NCBI GenBank assembly: GCA_025350445.1 | Contig: JANXXV010000095.1 | Coordinates: 1-31,116, forward strand | DNA length: 31,116 bases | Direction: 5' to 3' | Origin: Bryobacteraceae bacterium | Lineage (GTDB): Bacteria; Acidobacteriota; Terriglobia; Bryobacterales; Bryobacteraceae | Shown here: piece by piece, positions 15,021 through 24,533 of the stretch | Position numbering within the stretch: the stretch's first letter is position 1 | Layout of the letters: each line of letters opens with the position of its first letter | Position numbers and translations under genes: made by a program | Notes under the pieces: generated by a model | What the model saw: only the letters and a program-made list of their open reading frames with translations | Database searches by the model: none | What the model was told of the DNA's origin: nothing

Positions 15021-18000
15021 ATGCGGCGTGTTTGTCTCCAGATTGTAACTCTTGCCTGTTTTTTCCTTACTGGTTCCCTGGCATTCGCGCAGGTGACCGG
15101 TTCCGTTGATGGGGTGATCAAAGATTCGTCGGGATCGGCGGTTCCCAACGCTTCCATTTCCATGGTCAGTGAAGAGACTGACGCGCAATTGCAAACCACG
15201 TCGGACCAAACCGGCGCGTACCAGTTTCCACTGATTCGGGCGGGCAGATACCGGATGACCGTGGAAGCTCCGGGTTTTCAACGAATGATTCGGCCCGATG
15301 TAACCGTGAATACGGCCCAGCAGATCCGGTTGGATATAAATCTTCAGGTTGGTGCGGTTAGCGAAACGGTTACCGTCTCGGCCGAAACGCCGCTGCTGCA
15401 GAGCGAACGGGCGACAGTAGGCCAGGTTATTGAGCAGCGGACGATTCAATCCATTCCGCTTGCCACTCGAAATTTCACCCAGATTCTGGGAACGTCCGCC
15501 GGCGTGGTGGGTTCCATTTTCAACGCCGACAACCCGGGGACCGGCAGCGACAGTGTGAGCGTGAATGGCGCACGGCGGGGCAGCAACAATCTTCTGGTAG
15601 ACGGATTGCCTACTGTGAATCAATTGAACAACGCCCCCGACGGGGACGGCACGCCGAGTATTGAGTTCCTGGGCGAATTGAAAGTTCTGACAAGCCTCTA
15701 TAGTTCGGAATACGGGCGCAATTCCGGGTCGGTCATCAACGTTACCACGCGCAGCGGTTCGAATGCGTTTCACGGGGCCACTTACGAGTACCTGAGAAAT
15801 ACAGATCTAAATGCCCGCCGATTCTTCGATCCAAGGCGCGGCCAGAATATCCAGAACCAGTTCGGCGCAAATATTGGCGGGCCCGTTATTCGCGATCACA
15901 CATTTTTCTTCTTCGGTTGGGAGAGTTCGCGGCAGTCGAATGCGAATTCGAGCAACGCCTCTTTGAACACGATCGTGCCTACCGCAAATCAGCGGCAGGG
16001 CATCTTTTCTAAAACAATTAACGACCCAACCACAGGGCTGCCATTTCCAAATAACACGATTCCCGCTGCGCGGCTGAACCCGGTGTCGCTCAAGATTCAG
16101 GAGACGTTCTTCCCGCTGCCGAATTTCTCCAGCGGCGCCAATAATTTCTTCGCCGCCGCGCCCGTCACTACAGTTTTGGACCAATTTACCACCAGAATCG
16201 ATCACCGCTTCAATGACAAGAACACCCTCTTCGGGCGCTGGTTCCGGAGTCACGAGGTCGACACCGTGCCTTTCGGACAAGGGTTGCCAGGATTTGGAAA
16301 CAGCTCCAACCGAACGAAGAATGCGTTGGGTGGAACGGACACTCACGTCTTTTCCGGAACTACGATTCTTGAAACCAAGTTTGGCTACGACATGACCGAT
16401 CAGTTCTTCGGATTCGCCAATGCCAGCGATCCGGCGTCGGTCGGGTTGAAGCCGATTCCCGGCGTGACCGAGGTTGCGGGAATGCCCCGCATCAACATCG
16501 CCAACTATCTCAGCAATGGTTTCGGAAACATGAACGACTGGCACGATAACATTCATACCTTCACCAGCGGCGCCACCCTTACCTACTTGCGCGGAAAACA
16601 CTCCATGAAATTCGGCGGAGAGTGGCGGCTGGCTTATATGACTCCGCAGAACTCACAATCGGCCCGCGGCGTGTTTAGCTTCAATGGCGTGGCGACCGGG
16701 GACGAATACGCGGACTTCCTGCTCGACATTCCGCGCACCAAGCTGTTTGGCGCAGGCCCGGGCCAAATGGCAATGAAGGCACACTATATGGGCGGCTTCG
16801 CCAGCGATTCATGGAAGGTGACGCAAAGCCTCACCGTCGAGTTGGGCCTGCGCTACGAAGCGGCGTTCCAACCCGCTGCCTACAACCTGCAGATGGTCAA
16901 CTTCTGGCCGCAAAACTACAAGGGCGTGGGCACGCTGGAAGGTTCCGGATTGGTACAGGGCGGCGTAAATGGAGTCCCTGCGAGCACGGTATTCGGCGAC
17001 TGGAACAATTTCATGCCACGGTTAGGGGTCGCGTGGCGCGCGACCGACAAGTGGGTAGTCCGCGCCGGTGCGGGTCTCTACTTCGATGAACGGACGGGCC
17101 AGATTACCCAGGGATTGTTCGCAAATCCACCCACCTTCCTGGCAAACACGTTGGACTGCGCGGTTGCCGGTCAGGGCTGTACTCTCAAGCAGCCGGATAA
17201 CTGGGCGTTCGTCGATCCGGGGTACGATCCGAAAAAGATCGCGTTCCCAACCAAGCCTACGGACCAATTGCAGTATTCCGCCGTCAATCCGCACACATTG
17301 AACGACAACGCCTGGCAATGGAACTTCACGATTCAGCGCCAGTTGCCGATGAACATCCTCATTGAGACCGCCTACATCGGGACCAAGGGCACGCACCTGA
17401 ACATGAAGACGACGAACATCAATCCGTTGATCCCGCAATCGGATGGCAGCCTGGTTCGCCGGTTTCCCGGCTTTGGCAACATTGCCGGATCGGAGCAGTA
17501 CGGGAATTCGACGTACCACTCCTTCCAGTTGACAGCGAAGCGGCGGTGGGCCCTTTCCACTGTGCAGGCCGTCTACACCAAGGCAAAGACTTTGACCAGC
17601 GGCGATGAAAGTTCCAGGTTTAACACCGGACCATTTCCAACGCCATGGAACGACTACACGCGCGGTAAAGGCCCCGCTAACTTCGATCGTCCGCAACGCA
17701 TGGTAGTGAACTTCACGCAAGACTTGCCGAACAAGTTTACTCATGGATTCGCAAAGGCAGCGCTGAACAACTGGTCGATGAACGGATACTTCATCATCCA
17801 GTCGGGCATTCCTTTGAGCGTGGTGAACCGCGATAGCGGAGCCGGCCTGGGTGGAACCGAAACCGACGTAACCGGCAATTTCGTATCTAACGTCGCCTCC
17901 GGTGTGTCTCTAATCCACCCATCGGGAACTACCAAGGAAAATCTGCAAAGCTACATCAATAAGGCGGCATGGTCCAAGGCGCCCGCCGGAACCTACGGAA

Positions 18001-18254
18001 ACTCCGGACGCGGCATGTTCCGTGGACCCGGCCAGTGGAACACCGATTTCTCTGTGTTTAAGGACTTCAAGATTCGCGAACGCATGAATCTGCAATTCCG
18101 GTCGGAGTTCTTCAACATCATGAATCACGCGAATTTCGCGCTGGGCAGTGACACAAACGGAAAGCTGAGTCTCGATTCGGCCAGCTTCGGACAGATCACC
18201 AACACGTCGGTGAATGCCAGACTGATCCAGTTCGCGTTGCGGCTGGGTTTCTAA
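15021..18254 (+). CDS. TonB-dependent receptor, Oar-like, with N-terminal carboxypeptidase-regulatory-like domain
   Basis: 1,077 residues from the ATG at 15021, preceded by a GGGGTGG ribosome-binding site and encoding a signal peptide (CFFLTGSLAFAQ). Residues about 25-110 form the carboxypeptidase-regulatory-like fold (GVIKDSSGSAVPNASI, AGRYRMTVEAPGFQ). A plug domain follows (VNGARRGSNNLLVDGLP, SSEYGRNSGSVINVTTRSG), then a long outer-membrane beta-barrel that ends in LRLGF with a terminal aromatic residue, as barrels do. Oar-like receptors import large ligands, often oligosaccharides or siderophores, with energy from TonB-ExbBD. The ligand cannot be read from sequence. It is divergent from the CRTAC1-like gene, and a second receptor follows about 750 bp later. 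Confidence 0.92.
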   Translation: MRRVCLQIVTLACFFLTGSLAFAQVTGSVDGVIKDSSGSAVPNASISMVSEETDAQLQTTSDQTGAYQFPLIRAGRYRMTVEAPGFQRMIRPDVTVNTAQQIRLDINLQVGAVSETVTVSAETPLLQSERATVGQVIEQRTIQSIPLATRNFTQILGTSAGVVGSIFNADNPGTGSDSVSVNGARRGSNNLLVDGLPTVNQLNNAPDGDGTPSIEFLGELKVLTSLYSSEYGRNSGSVINVTTRSGSNAFHGATYEYLRNTDLNARRFFDPRRGQNIQNQFGANIGGPVIRDHTFFFFGWESSRQSNANSSNASLNTIVPTANQRQGIFSKTINDPTTGLPFPNNTIPAARLNPVSLKIQETFFPLPNFSSGANNFFAAAPVTTVLDQFTTRIDHRFNDKNTLFGRWFRSHEVDTVPFGQGLPGFGNSSNRTKNALGGTDTHVFSGTTILETKFGYDMTDQFFGFANASDPASVGLKPIPGVTEVAGMPRINIANYLSNGFGNMNDWHDNIHTFTSGATLTYLRGKHSMKFGGEWRLAYMTPQNSQSARGVFSFNGVATGDEYADFLLDIPRTKLFGAGPGQMAMKAHYMGGFASDSWKVTQSLTVELGLRYEAAFQPAAYNLQMVNFWPQNYKGVGTLEGSGLVQGGVNGVPASTVFGDWNNFMPRLGVAWRATDKWVVRAGAGLYFDERTGQITQGLFANPPTFLANTLDCAVAGQGCTLKQPDNWAFVDPGYDPKKIAFPTKPTDQLQYSAVNPHTLNDNAWQWNFTIQRQLPMNILIETAYIGTKGTHLNMKTTNINPLIPQSDGSLVRRFPGFGNIAGSEQYGNSTYHSFQLTAKRRWALSTVQAVYTKAKTLTSGDESSRFNTGPFPTPWNDYTRGKGPANFDRPQRMVVNFTQDLPNKFTHGFAKAALNNWSMNGYFIIQSGIPLSVVNRDSGAGLGGTETDVTGNFVSNVASGVSLIHPSGTTKENLQSYINKAAWSKAPAGTYGNSGRGMFRGPGQWNTDFSVFKDFKIRERMNLQFRSEFFNIMNHANFALGSDTNGKLSLDSASFGQITNTSVNARLIQFALRLGF

Positions 18255-18299
18255 AGTAGCTAGAGCCCGTAACATGACGTTGTTCGTCAATTTTGCCCG

Positions 18300-18848
18300 T
18301 CAATATGGGCAGGGGTTCGGGGGCTCATCGTGCCGTTCCGCCGCTGCCCAATTGGCGTGCCCGGCTTTATCGTAGAGCTCCGCGAGTCCCGCGTGGATGC
18401 CTGGAAGTTCCGGCTGCTTTTCGAACGCTTCCCGAAACGGCGCGAAGGCTTGGCCATAGTGTTGTCGATCCAATTGAGATCGAACGGCGAGCAAGGCCCA
18501 AGACGCGGAACGCGGAGCCGCCGCTTCGAGCTTTTCAAAGGCCGCTTCGAGCTTTTCAGCCGCTTCCAGCTTTTCAAAGGTGGAGCGCGCCCGGCCCGCA
18601 TAGCTAAGACCGGTGCCTTGCCATTCCTCCGCCGATATTGGGGCGTTCCCAAACTCCTCCTCCGCTTCCGCGGATTTAGATCTTGCCGGATAGGCGTCCT
18701 CCGGTTCGAGACAAGCCGTCTGGTTCCGCGGGTCAAGTGCAAGCGACTTGCGCAGCGGAGCTATGGCTTCCGGCGGGCGCCCCGGTTTCTGTTCCGCCAG
18801 CCCAAGCAAAAGCCACGCAGCCGCCAGATCGGGCCGCTTCCCCACCAC
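18300..18848 (-). pseudogene. Decayed TPR-protein gene fragment
   Basis: This frame reads as TPR protein but with obvious damage. It starts within a repeat (RPDLAAAWLLLGLAE), keeps PPEAIAPLRKSLALDPRNQTA and PELPGIHAGLAELYDKAGHANWAAAE, and ends soon after at a stop following NPCPY. Conserved positions are altered (for example EPEDAYPARS where a typical repeat would read LADAYRASG), part of one repeat is missing around ISAEEWQG, and a 21-nt repeat expansion inserts extra FEKLEAA units. There is no signal peptide or credible start, since the first codon is a GTG in mid-repeat. I read it as the remnant of a secreted TPR protein common in this bacterial group. Expression of a short protein cannot be excluded. 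Confidence 0.6.
18520..18579 (-). repeat. Three tandem copies of a 21/18/21-nt unit inside the TPR remnant
   Basis: The units lie at 18520-18540, 18541-18558 and 18559-18579. Each begins gccgcttc(g/c)agc; the middle one lacks three bases. All lengths are multiples of three, so the frame is kept and the translation gains repeated FEKLEAA-like heptads, which are helix-forming. It looks like a slippage expansion in a gene no longer under full selection. Confidence 0.7.
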
Positions 18849-18857
18849 ACCCCGGCG

Positions 18858-18953
18858 CTACCAGAGGTGGAGGTCCGGTGGCCTTCAGGCAAGGTTCGGA
18901 TCGAGCGACCGAGGTTCGTCGATCAGGTGTTCACAGTAGTCGAACCAAACTGA
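18858..18953 (+). pseudogene. C-terminal remnant of a second ASPIC/UnbV (CRTAC1-like) gene
   Basis: About 31 codons on the plus strand translate to a segment containing EVRWPSGKVRIERP and VDQVFTVVEPN, then a stop. This is the final strand pair of the ASPIC/UnbV domain, and the intact gene at 13130-14857 has the equivalent VEILWPNGRTEAL. Nothing upstream in this frame resembles the FG-GAP repeats, so the rest of the gene is gone. It abuts the TPR remnant on the opposite strand at its N-terminal end, so two genes seem to have been joined by a deletion. Its last bases overlap the promoter of the next receptor. Confidence 0.65.
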
Positions 18954-18978
18954 CATGTATTACTTCGCGTGATATAGT
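18950..18978 (+). promoter_or_regulatory. Strong sigma-70-like promoter for the second TonB-dependent receptor
   Basis: CTGACA (18950-18955) and TATAGT (18973-18978) each match consensus at five of six bases and are separated by 17 nt. The expected start of transcription is near 18985, giving a leader of about 23 nt with AAGGGG (18999-19004) before the ATG at 19008. The -35 box begins within the stop region of the ASPIC/UnbV remnant. Confidence 0.7.
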
Positions 18979-19007
18979 GACCGCCAGTCAGTTCGTCAAG
19001 GGGCGCT

Positions 19008-22000
19008 ATGTCATCTATCCGAAACCTCATCTTGTTTCTATTGGCTTGTGCTGTTTGCTCGAGCCAAATATTCACCTCCGGTCTGAGCGGAGTAATCACA
19101 GACCCGAACGGAGCTGCGATTCCGAGCGCCTCCGTCACCGTAAAAAACAAAGCGACAAGCGACTCCCGAACCGTGAAGGCCGGTGAAGACGGCCGATACA
19201 CGTTTTCTCAGCTTGCGCCCGGAGTCTACGAACTGACTGCCGAGGCCAGCGGGTTCCGCAAAACGGTTGTTCCCAACCTTACCTTGCAGGCCAGCCAGGT
19301 GTCGGAATTCAACTTGAACATGTCGGTGGGAGACGTGAGCCAGTCGATCGAGGTGACCGCGACAGCCGCCGCAATCGATACGCAAACGGCAAATAAATCC
19401 GTCACGCTCAATACCCGCCAAGTACTGGACCTGCCGGTGAACGCGCGGGATCCGTTGGTGCTTGTTCACGCCACCGCCGGAGTCACCGGCGTGCGCACGG
19501 GTGTCTCCACCGCAACTACCGATCAGAACCATAACCGCTTCGCCCTGAATGGCGGCCGCGACGAGTCCTCCGCAATCCTGATTGACGGCGTGCCGGCTAC
19601 CGCGACCGATTGGGGCGGGGCGCTGGCGATGCCCTCGGTCGATGCGGTTCAGGAAGTTCAGGTGATGCGGAATACGTTCGATGCCCAATACGGCAAGACG
19701 GACGGCGGCGTAGTCAGCCTGGTGACCAAGGGCGGCAGTAACTCCTTCCACGGTTCCGCTTTCGAGTTTTTGCGAAACAATCATTTGGACGCCAACAGTT
19801 GGACGAACAACCGTTCGGGCGTGGCGAGAACGATCTTCCAGCGAAACCAGTTTGGCGGTTCGCTGGGCGGTCCCATCTGGAAAAGCAAACGGGTATTTTT
19901 CTACGGCGCCTATGAAGGGCTTCGCCAGGGATCTCCCAACGTGAATGTATCCACGGTGCCTACGGCACTGGAACGCGCCGGGAATTTTTCCCAGACCCTC
20001 AATTCCACCGGTGCGCTTGCCGTGGTCTACGATCCTGCAACCACCAGGGTCAATCCGGGCGGGGCGGGATTTATTCGCGATCCGTTTCCCGGCAATGTCA
20101 TTCCGGGCGTGCGGTTCGATCCAGTCGGGGTGAAAGCCGTGAGTCTGTATCCTTCCGCGACTGGCTCGGGCGACCTTTACACGCAGGCGCGCAACTTCGC
20201 ACTGGGCGGTAAGGGCGTATCGAATAACGATCGTATGGACGTGCGCGTCGACTGGGCAAAGAGCGAACGGTACTCGTTTTTCGCGCGCGTCACCAAAGCC
20301 TGGCAACAGGATATCGTTCCCACTTTCTTCGGCAATGGCGCCGATAGCAATTTTGGTGGAATGAATCCGCGCCATCAGGTGGTTGTCGGAAACACGTTCG
20401 TGCCCACCTCGACATGGGTGATCAACGTATTAGTTGGAGCGGGCCGCTGGCGCGAAGTACAGGTTTCGCCGAGCCAAGGAAGAAATGCTACACAAATTGG
20501 ATTTCCGGCATCGCTCGTCAGCCAATTCTCGGCGCTGACTCTTCCCCAGTTCAACGTCTCGAATTACGCGCAGTTGAGCAATCCACGGTATCTGGACGAT
20601 CCTCGCATGACCAATAATCTGCAGATCAACAATACGAAGGAATTCCACAACCACAGCATCAAATTCGGCTTCATCGTCGAAGCGGGACAGATCAATCCCA
20701 CGGACGTGAATACGCCAACCTTCAGCTTTTCGCGCGGAATGACTTCAGGGCCAAGCGCCACGGTAGACAGCACAGTGACCGGCAACGCCGTTGCATCGCT
20801 GCTTCTCGGCACCGGCGCCAGCGGAAGTGCGCCGACGAACGTGCGCCTGGCTTTGACCCAACTGTATTACGCAGGCTACGTGCAGGATACCTGGCGGGTC
20901 AATCGCCGGCTGACGGTGAATGCCGGGTTGCGTTATGAGATCCAAATGCCGCGGACCGAGCGGTACGACAGATTCAACTACTTCGATTTCAATGCAACCA
21001 ATCCGCTTTCTCAGCAAACGGGCCTTACCCTGAAAGGCGGTCTCGCATATGACAACGCGAAGCAGCGCGGATTATGGGACAAGGATCCCAAGAACTTTGC
21101 GCCCCGTATCGGCATCGCCTACAAGATCACCGACAAGCTGGTGGTTCGCACCGGCTATGGCATCTACTACCCGCCGACGGTAGCGGTAAGTAATGGCACT
21201 ACCGACGGATACTCAACCACCACGGCGTGGACTTCTTCCCAGGGCGGCGGCGGCATTGTGCCGGCGAACCTGCTGAGCAATCCGTTCCCGCAGGGACTGA
21301 ACCGGCCGGTAGGCAGCTCGCAAGGCCTGGCGACGCTGGTTGGGAACAGCATCAACGCATTTCAACGGCTGCATCCGTCGGCATACGTGCAATCGTACAG
21401 CATCGATTTCCAGTATGAAGTATCCAAGAGTGCATTTATTGAAGTGGGATATTCGGGAACCCAGGGCCGCAAACTGCTGCTGGGAAGTTCGCCGAATTTG
21501 AATCAGCTCGATCCGAAGTATCTCAGCCAGGGAACCGCGCTAAACGATCAGGTGCCCAACCCGTTCCTCGGCATCATTCCCAGTGGCAACCTGGCCGGAG
21601 CTACTATTCCGCGTTTCCAACTTCTGCGTCCATACCCCCAGTTCAGCAGCGTAACTCTTTCCGGCGATACCCCGGGCGCAGGCTCCAGCTTCAACGCGCT
21701 GAACCTGAAATACAACCAGAGACTTTCCACCGGACTCAGCGCCCTGGTGACGTTCCAATGGTCGAAGGCAATCGATAACTCGTCGGAAACGCAGGCATGG
21801 GAAATCGGCGATGTTTTGCGCAACACCTATGACCGGGCGAGCGATCGCTCTATCAGCGGTCACGATCTGCCGCGCAGCCTTGTGGCCGCAATTGTGTATG
21901 AACTTCCGGTTGGGAAAGGAAAAGCCTTCGGCGGCAGCTTAAACAAGATCGCAGAGGCGGTTGTGGGCGGCTGGCAGGTTTCTACAATTGCCCGATTCGC

Positions 22001-22427
22001 CAGCGGTCTTCCGCTTCAGTTCTCGGCTGCCAATTCGCTATCGGTTTACGGCTTCAATGTGGTGAGGCCGAATATCACGAATCTGAAGGATCTGAACGTG
22101 AGCAATCAGGGTCCAGATCAGTGGTTCAACACATCGGCTTCGGTAATATCGGCGCCGGCTCCCTTCACTCTGGGGAATGCGCCCCGCTGGCTACCGAACA
22201 TGCGGTATGGCGCCATGCAGCAGGCCGACGTGTCACTGCAGAAGAATTTCCACGTCTTTGAGTTCTTGAAAGCACAGTTCCGGGCGGAAGCTTTCAACAT
22301 CGCGAATTCGGTACAGTTCGGGCGCGCGAGCACCACGGTGGGGGCATCGGATTTCGGGCGCGTTACGAGTTACGCGCCGGGGGCGGGACCTAGAAATATT
22401 CAACTCGCACTTCGCCTCGATTTCTAG
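19008..22427 (+). CDS. TonB-dependent receptor, Oar-like, with N-terminal carboxypeptidase-regulatory-like domain (second copy)
   Basis: 1,139 residues. A signal peptide (LILFLLACAVCSSQ) precedes the regulatory-like domain (GVITDPNGAAIPSASVTV, PGVYELTAEASGFRKTV), the plug (LNGGRDESSAILIDGVP, DAQYGKTDGGVVSLVTKGG) and a long barrel that finishes LALRLDF. It shares architecture with the receptor upstream but differs strongly along the barrel, so the two probably take different ligands. It has its own promoter and is not part of an operon with the first. The 215 bp between its stop and the convergent cytochrome gene contain only a weak 6-bp stem (22561-22575) with no proper T-run. As with all such receptors, uptake depends on a TonB system outside the window. 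Confidence 0.92.
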   Translation: MSSIRNLILFLLACAVCSSQIFTSGLSGVITDPNGAAIPSASVTVKNKATSDSRTVKAGEDGRYTFSQLAPGVYELTAEASGFRKTVVPNLTLQASQVSEFNLNMSVGDVSQSIEVTATAAAIDTQTANKSVTLNTRQVLDLPVNARDPLVLVHATAGVTGVRTGVSTATTDQNHNRFALNGGRDESSAILIDGVPATATDWGGALAMPSVDAVQEVQVMRNTFDAQYGKTDGGVVSLVTKGGSNSFHGSAFEFLRNNHLDANSWTNNRSGVARTIFQRNQFGGSLGGPIWKSKRVFFYGAYEGLRQGSPNVNVSTVPTALERAGNFSQTLNSTGALAVVYDPATTRVNPGGAGFIRDPFPGNVIPGVRFDPVGVKAVSLYPSATGSGDLYTQARNFALGGKGVSNNDRMDVRVDWAKSERYSFFARVTKAWQQDIVPTFFGNGADSNFGGMNPRHQVVVGNTFVPTSTWVINVLVGAGRWREVQVSPSQGRNATQIGFPASLVSQFSALTLPQFNVSNYAQLSNPRYLDDPRMTNNLQINNTKEFHNHSIKFGFIVEAGQINPTDVNTPTFSFSRGMTSGPSATVDSTVTGNAVASLLLGTGASGSAPTNVRLALTQLYYAGYVQDTWRVNRRLTVNAGLRYEIQMPRTERYDRFNYFDFNATNPLSQQTGLTLKGGLAYDNAKQRGLWDKDPKNFAPRIGIAYKITDKLVVRTGYGIYYPPTVAVSNGTTDGYSTTTAWTSSQGGGGIVPANLLSNPFPQGLNRPVGSSQGLATLVGNSINAFQRLHPSAYVQSYSIDFQYEVSKSAFIEVGYSGTQGRKLLLGSSPNLNQLDPKYLSQGTALNDQVPNPFLGIIPSGNLAGATIPRFQLLRPYPQFSSVTLSGDTPGAGSSFNALNLKYNQRLSTGLSALVTFQWSKAIDNSSETQAWEIGDVLRNTYDRASDRSISGHDLPRSLVAAIVYELPVGKGKAFGGSLNKIAEAVVGGWQVSTIARFASGLPLQFSAANSLSVYGFNVVRPNITNLKDLNVSNQGPDQWFNTSASVISAPAPFTLGNAPRWLPNMRYGAMQQADVSLQKNFHVFEFLKAQFRAEAFNIANSVQFGRASTTVGASDFGRVTSYAPGAGPRNIQLALRLDF

Positions 22428-22642
22428 CGGCGTGTCCCTGTAATCATCGACAATGGCCAATTGGGCTCCGGTGGGCCGGGCGTCCTGGCTGGCCATGGGC
22501 GTTAAAACAAGAACTTTTTTATTCCTCAATGTTTCAACCAGCGTGGGATTCGAGGCTCCGAAAACCGCCGGTTTTGGCATTATTTTAATGGCTACGCGCT
22601 CGGCGCCGGCGAGCCGCGGGGAACAGGCCTGGGGCGCGGCGC

Positions 22643-24313
22643 TTACCGCGTGTCCATCTCGCGGAGCAGTTGAAGGATCTTCGGCGATGCAGGGTTAAAC
22701 TTCAGGCCTTTCGCAAGAGACGCGCGGGCGGCGGCGGAGTCCCCACTCCGGAATTGGGCGACTGCTAAATTCAGGCGCGCGGGCTCCAGAACTGGATTTC
22801 GCTCCAAGGCGCTCTTCCACAGCCGCATGCTCTCCTCCAGTCTTCCTTCCTTGGCGAGACAGATCCCCAGGTTTACAGCAGCCGCATTCTGCGTAGCGTC
22901 GGCGGCGACAATGCGGGCATACAGTTCACAGGCTTGCCCCTCCTGACCCATCCGGTCGTAAAGCTGCGCTAATCTGGACGATACCTTAACGTCGTCGGGC
23001 GCGCTTGCATTCGCGTTGCGCAAAAGTTCGAAGGCTCGCATTCCCCAGGCACGATTGTCGTCGCGAATCGCGACCGTCGCATACGCCAGACCCAATTCAC
23101 GCCCGGTTGATTCAAATCCATGAAATGGAACCAGCACCGATTCGGCTGGTATTCCGGCTGGTATTCCGGCTGTTGCGTCCGGCCGGGGCCGCTTCAGAAT
23201 GGAATGATTGGTAAACGCCGCGTGCTGCACCGTAACCGCCGGGGTGCGGGGCATGTGACACGCGATGCAATTGTCACTCTGCTCCATCCGGGCCGGACGT
23301 GAGGCGGTGCATGACGCTGATTGGTGACACGACAGGCAGCGGCCTCGATAGAACGCGGCTTTAACGTTCTCCGCCACGGTGCGGTGGGGGTCGTGACATG
23401 TACCGCACCAGAGTTTGCCTGCGCTGGATCGCCGGCACGCACTCCGGGCGAGTTGTTCGAAATGGCCGTTCACCGTTGTCTCGCGGTCCGCGCCTTCCAC
23501 GATGTACACCACTACGGAATCGCTCAGCCGGTCTCCGGGCCGGTAGGGCCGTTGCGTGCCGCCGCGCGCGATTTCGACGGCTCCGGGCAGGTGGCATTGA
23601 GCGCACACGCTGTCCCGGCGCGGCCCATCCAACTTTGCTGGATTTACAATCCCCGGGCCACCCGAACGCTTGCCGGCCTTCATGCGCGTAATGTGTTCCT
23701 CTCCCGCTCCATGGCAGCGTTCACAGGTGACGCCGGGCTGCAGAAAGGGACGAGGCGCATAGCCGTTGGAAGTCCCCGCAATCGGCTGCACGCCGCTGGC
23801 ATGACACTTCAGGCATCCAGGTTCCACCTCGCGAACCAGGTTCACTTCTTTAGTGCGCTCAAAGCCCGGCGAAAGCTCCCAGCGCGCCGCGGAGGAATAA
23901 TAGGAGACCGGCGCCTGAAAGAGAAAGCCCTCAATAAACGTCAGGTAGCTGCGGCCCACGGCTCCCGATCCGACGAAGTAGTCAAGGCGGCGTTGACCCT
24001 CGATGCCAGCCTGGCGGAAATCGAACGACAGCACACTCCACTGCTTGGAAACGTGATACTGAGCGCCGCCTTCCGGGCCGGCGAAGGTGGCATTGTCAAA
24101 ACTCTCGCTAAATGTCCCGCTGCCGGCCCGTCCGCTGGTTCGCGCCATCCCGGTGGCCGGGTAACTCTGAGAAATTTTGGCATGGCACGGCGCACAGTCC
24201 TGGTTTTCGAGAGCGAGCCCCCGCACCGCGCCCATCAGTAAAGTTATGGCAACAAGAACCAACACTGTTCCATTATGTTCCCCGGATTGGTAAAGCCCAA
24301 ACCAAACGCGCAT
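22643..24313 (-). CDS. Secreted seven-haem c-type cytochrome with C-terminal TPR domain
   Basis: 556 residues from the ATG at 24313. This start was chosen because a hydrophobic export signal (TVLVLVAITLLMGAV) lies just after it, whereas the open frame upstream to 24583 has no protein-like content. Seven CXXCH haem motifs are visible: CAPCH (40), CLKCH (167), CERCH (197), CAQCH (237), CGTCH (303), CLSCH (326) and CIACH (349). From about residue 430 three or four TPR units follow (VSSRLAQLYDRMGQEGQACELYARIV, AVNLGICLAKEGRLEESMRLW). Multihaem-TPR proteins occur widely in Acidobacteria; they probably pass electrons in the periplasm while the TPR arm holds a partner. A 12-nt tandem repeat (23143-23172) lies in the linker. 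The redox partner is unknown. Confidence 0.9.
   Translation of the reverse strand: MRVWFGLYQSGEHNGTVLVLVAITLLMGAVRGLALENQDCAPCHAKISQSYPATGMARTSGRAGSGTFSESFDNATFAGPEGGAQYHVSKQWSVLSFDFRQAGIEGQRRLDYFVGSGAVGRSYLTFIEGFLFQAPVSYYSSAARWELSPGFERTKEVNLVREVEPGCLKCHASGVQPIAGTSNGYAPRPFLQPGVTCERCHGAGEEHITRMKAGKRSGGPGIVNPAKLDGPRRDSVCAQCHLPGAVEIARGGTQRPYRPGDRLSDSVVVYIVEGADRETTVNGHFEQLARSACRRSSAGKLWCGTCHDPHRTVAENVKAAFYRGRCLSCHQSASCTASRPARMEQSDNCIACHMPRTPAVTVQHAAFTNHSILKRPRPDATAGIPAGIPAESVLVPFHGFESTGRELGLAYATVAIRDDNRAWGMRAFELLRNANASAPDDVKVSSRLAQLYDRMGQEGQACELYARIVAADATQNAAAVNLGICLAKEGRLEESMRLWKSALERNPVLEPARLNLAVAQFRSGDSAAARASLAKGLKFNPASPKILQLLREMDTR
23143..23172 (-). repeat. 12-nt in-frame tandem repeat in the cytochrome linker
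   Basis: Two full copies of cggctggtattc and half of a third lie between the haem domain and the TPR domain and encode AGIPAGIPA. The period is a multiple of three, so the linker length can vary without frameshift. Confidence 0.7.
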
Positions 24314-24533
24314 GGCCCTCGCTGCCCGCCCGTGACGCGGGAAAAGAACTTCCTGACTCGCCGAACGCATGTTATCCCATTCATCCGATTTATCGTGGCC
24401 GGACGCTTTTTCCGCGGCAACCCATGCAACAGCTTCGGCATACCCATGACATCCGCGGGCAGAGGAAAAACGCCGCTCCGGATGGCCGGATTGGCGTGAA
24501 CCGGCCGCGGCCTGAACGGTCCGCCAGTTGCCC

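Noticed and set aside
19038..20375. A 445-codon open frame on the minus strand within the second TonB receptor
   Set aside because: Antisense shadow of a clear receptor gene; no signal peptide, motif or ribosome-binding site.
22561..22575. Short stem aaaacc/ggtttt between convergent genes as a terminator
   Set aside because: Only six A/T-rich pairs, flanking mismatches and no proper T-run after it on either strand.
22233..22580. A minus-strand frame beginning MPKPAVFGASNPTLVETL downstream of the cytochrome gene
   Set aside because: Its first half looks somewhat protein-like but it lacks a ribosome-binding site, and its second half is antisense to the end of the TonB receptor. Not enough support to call it.
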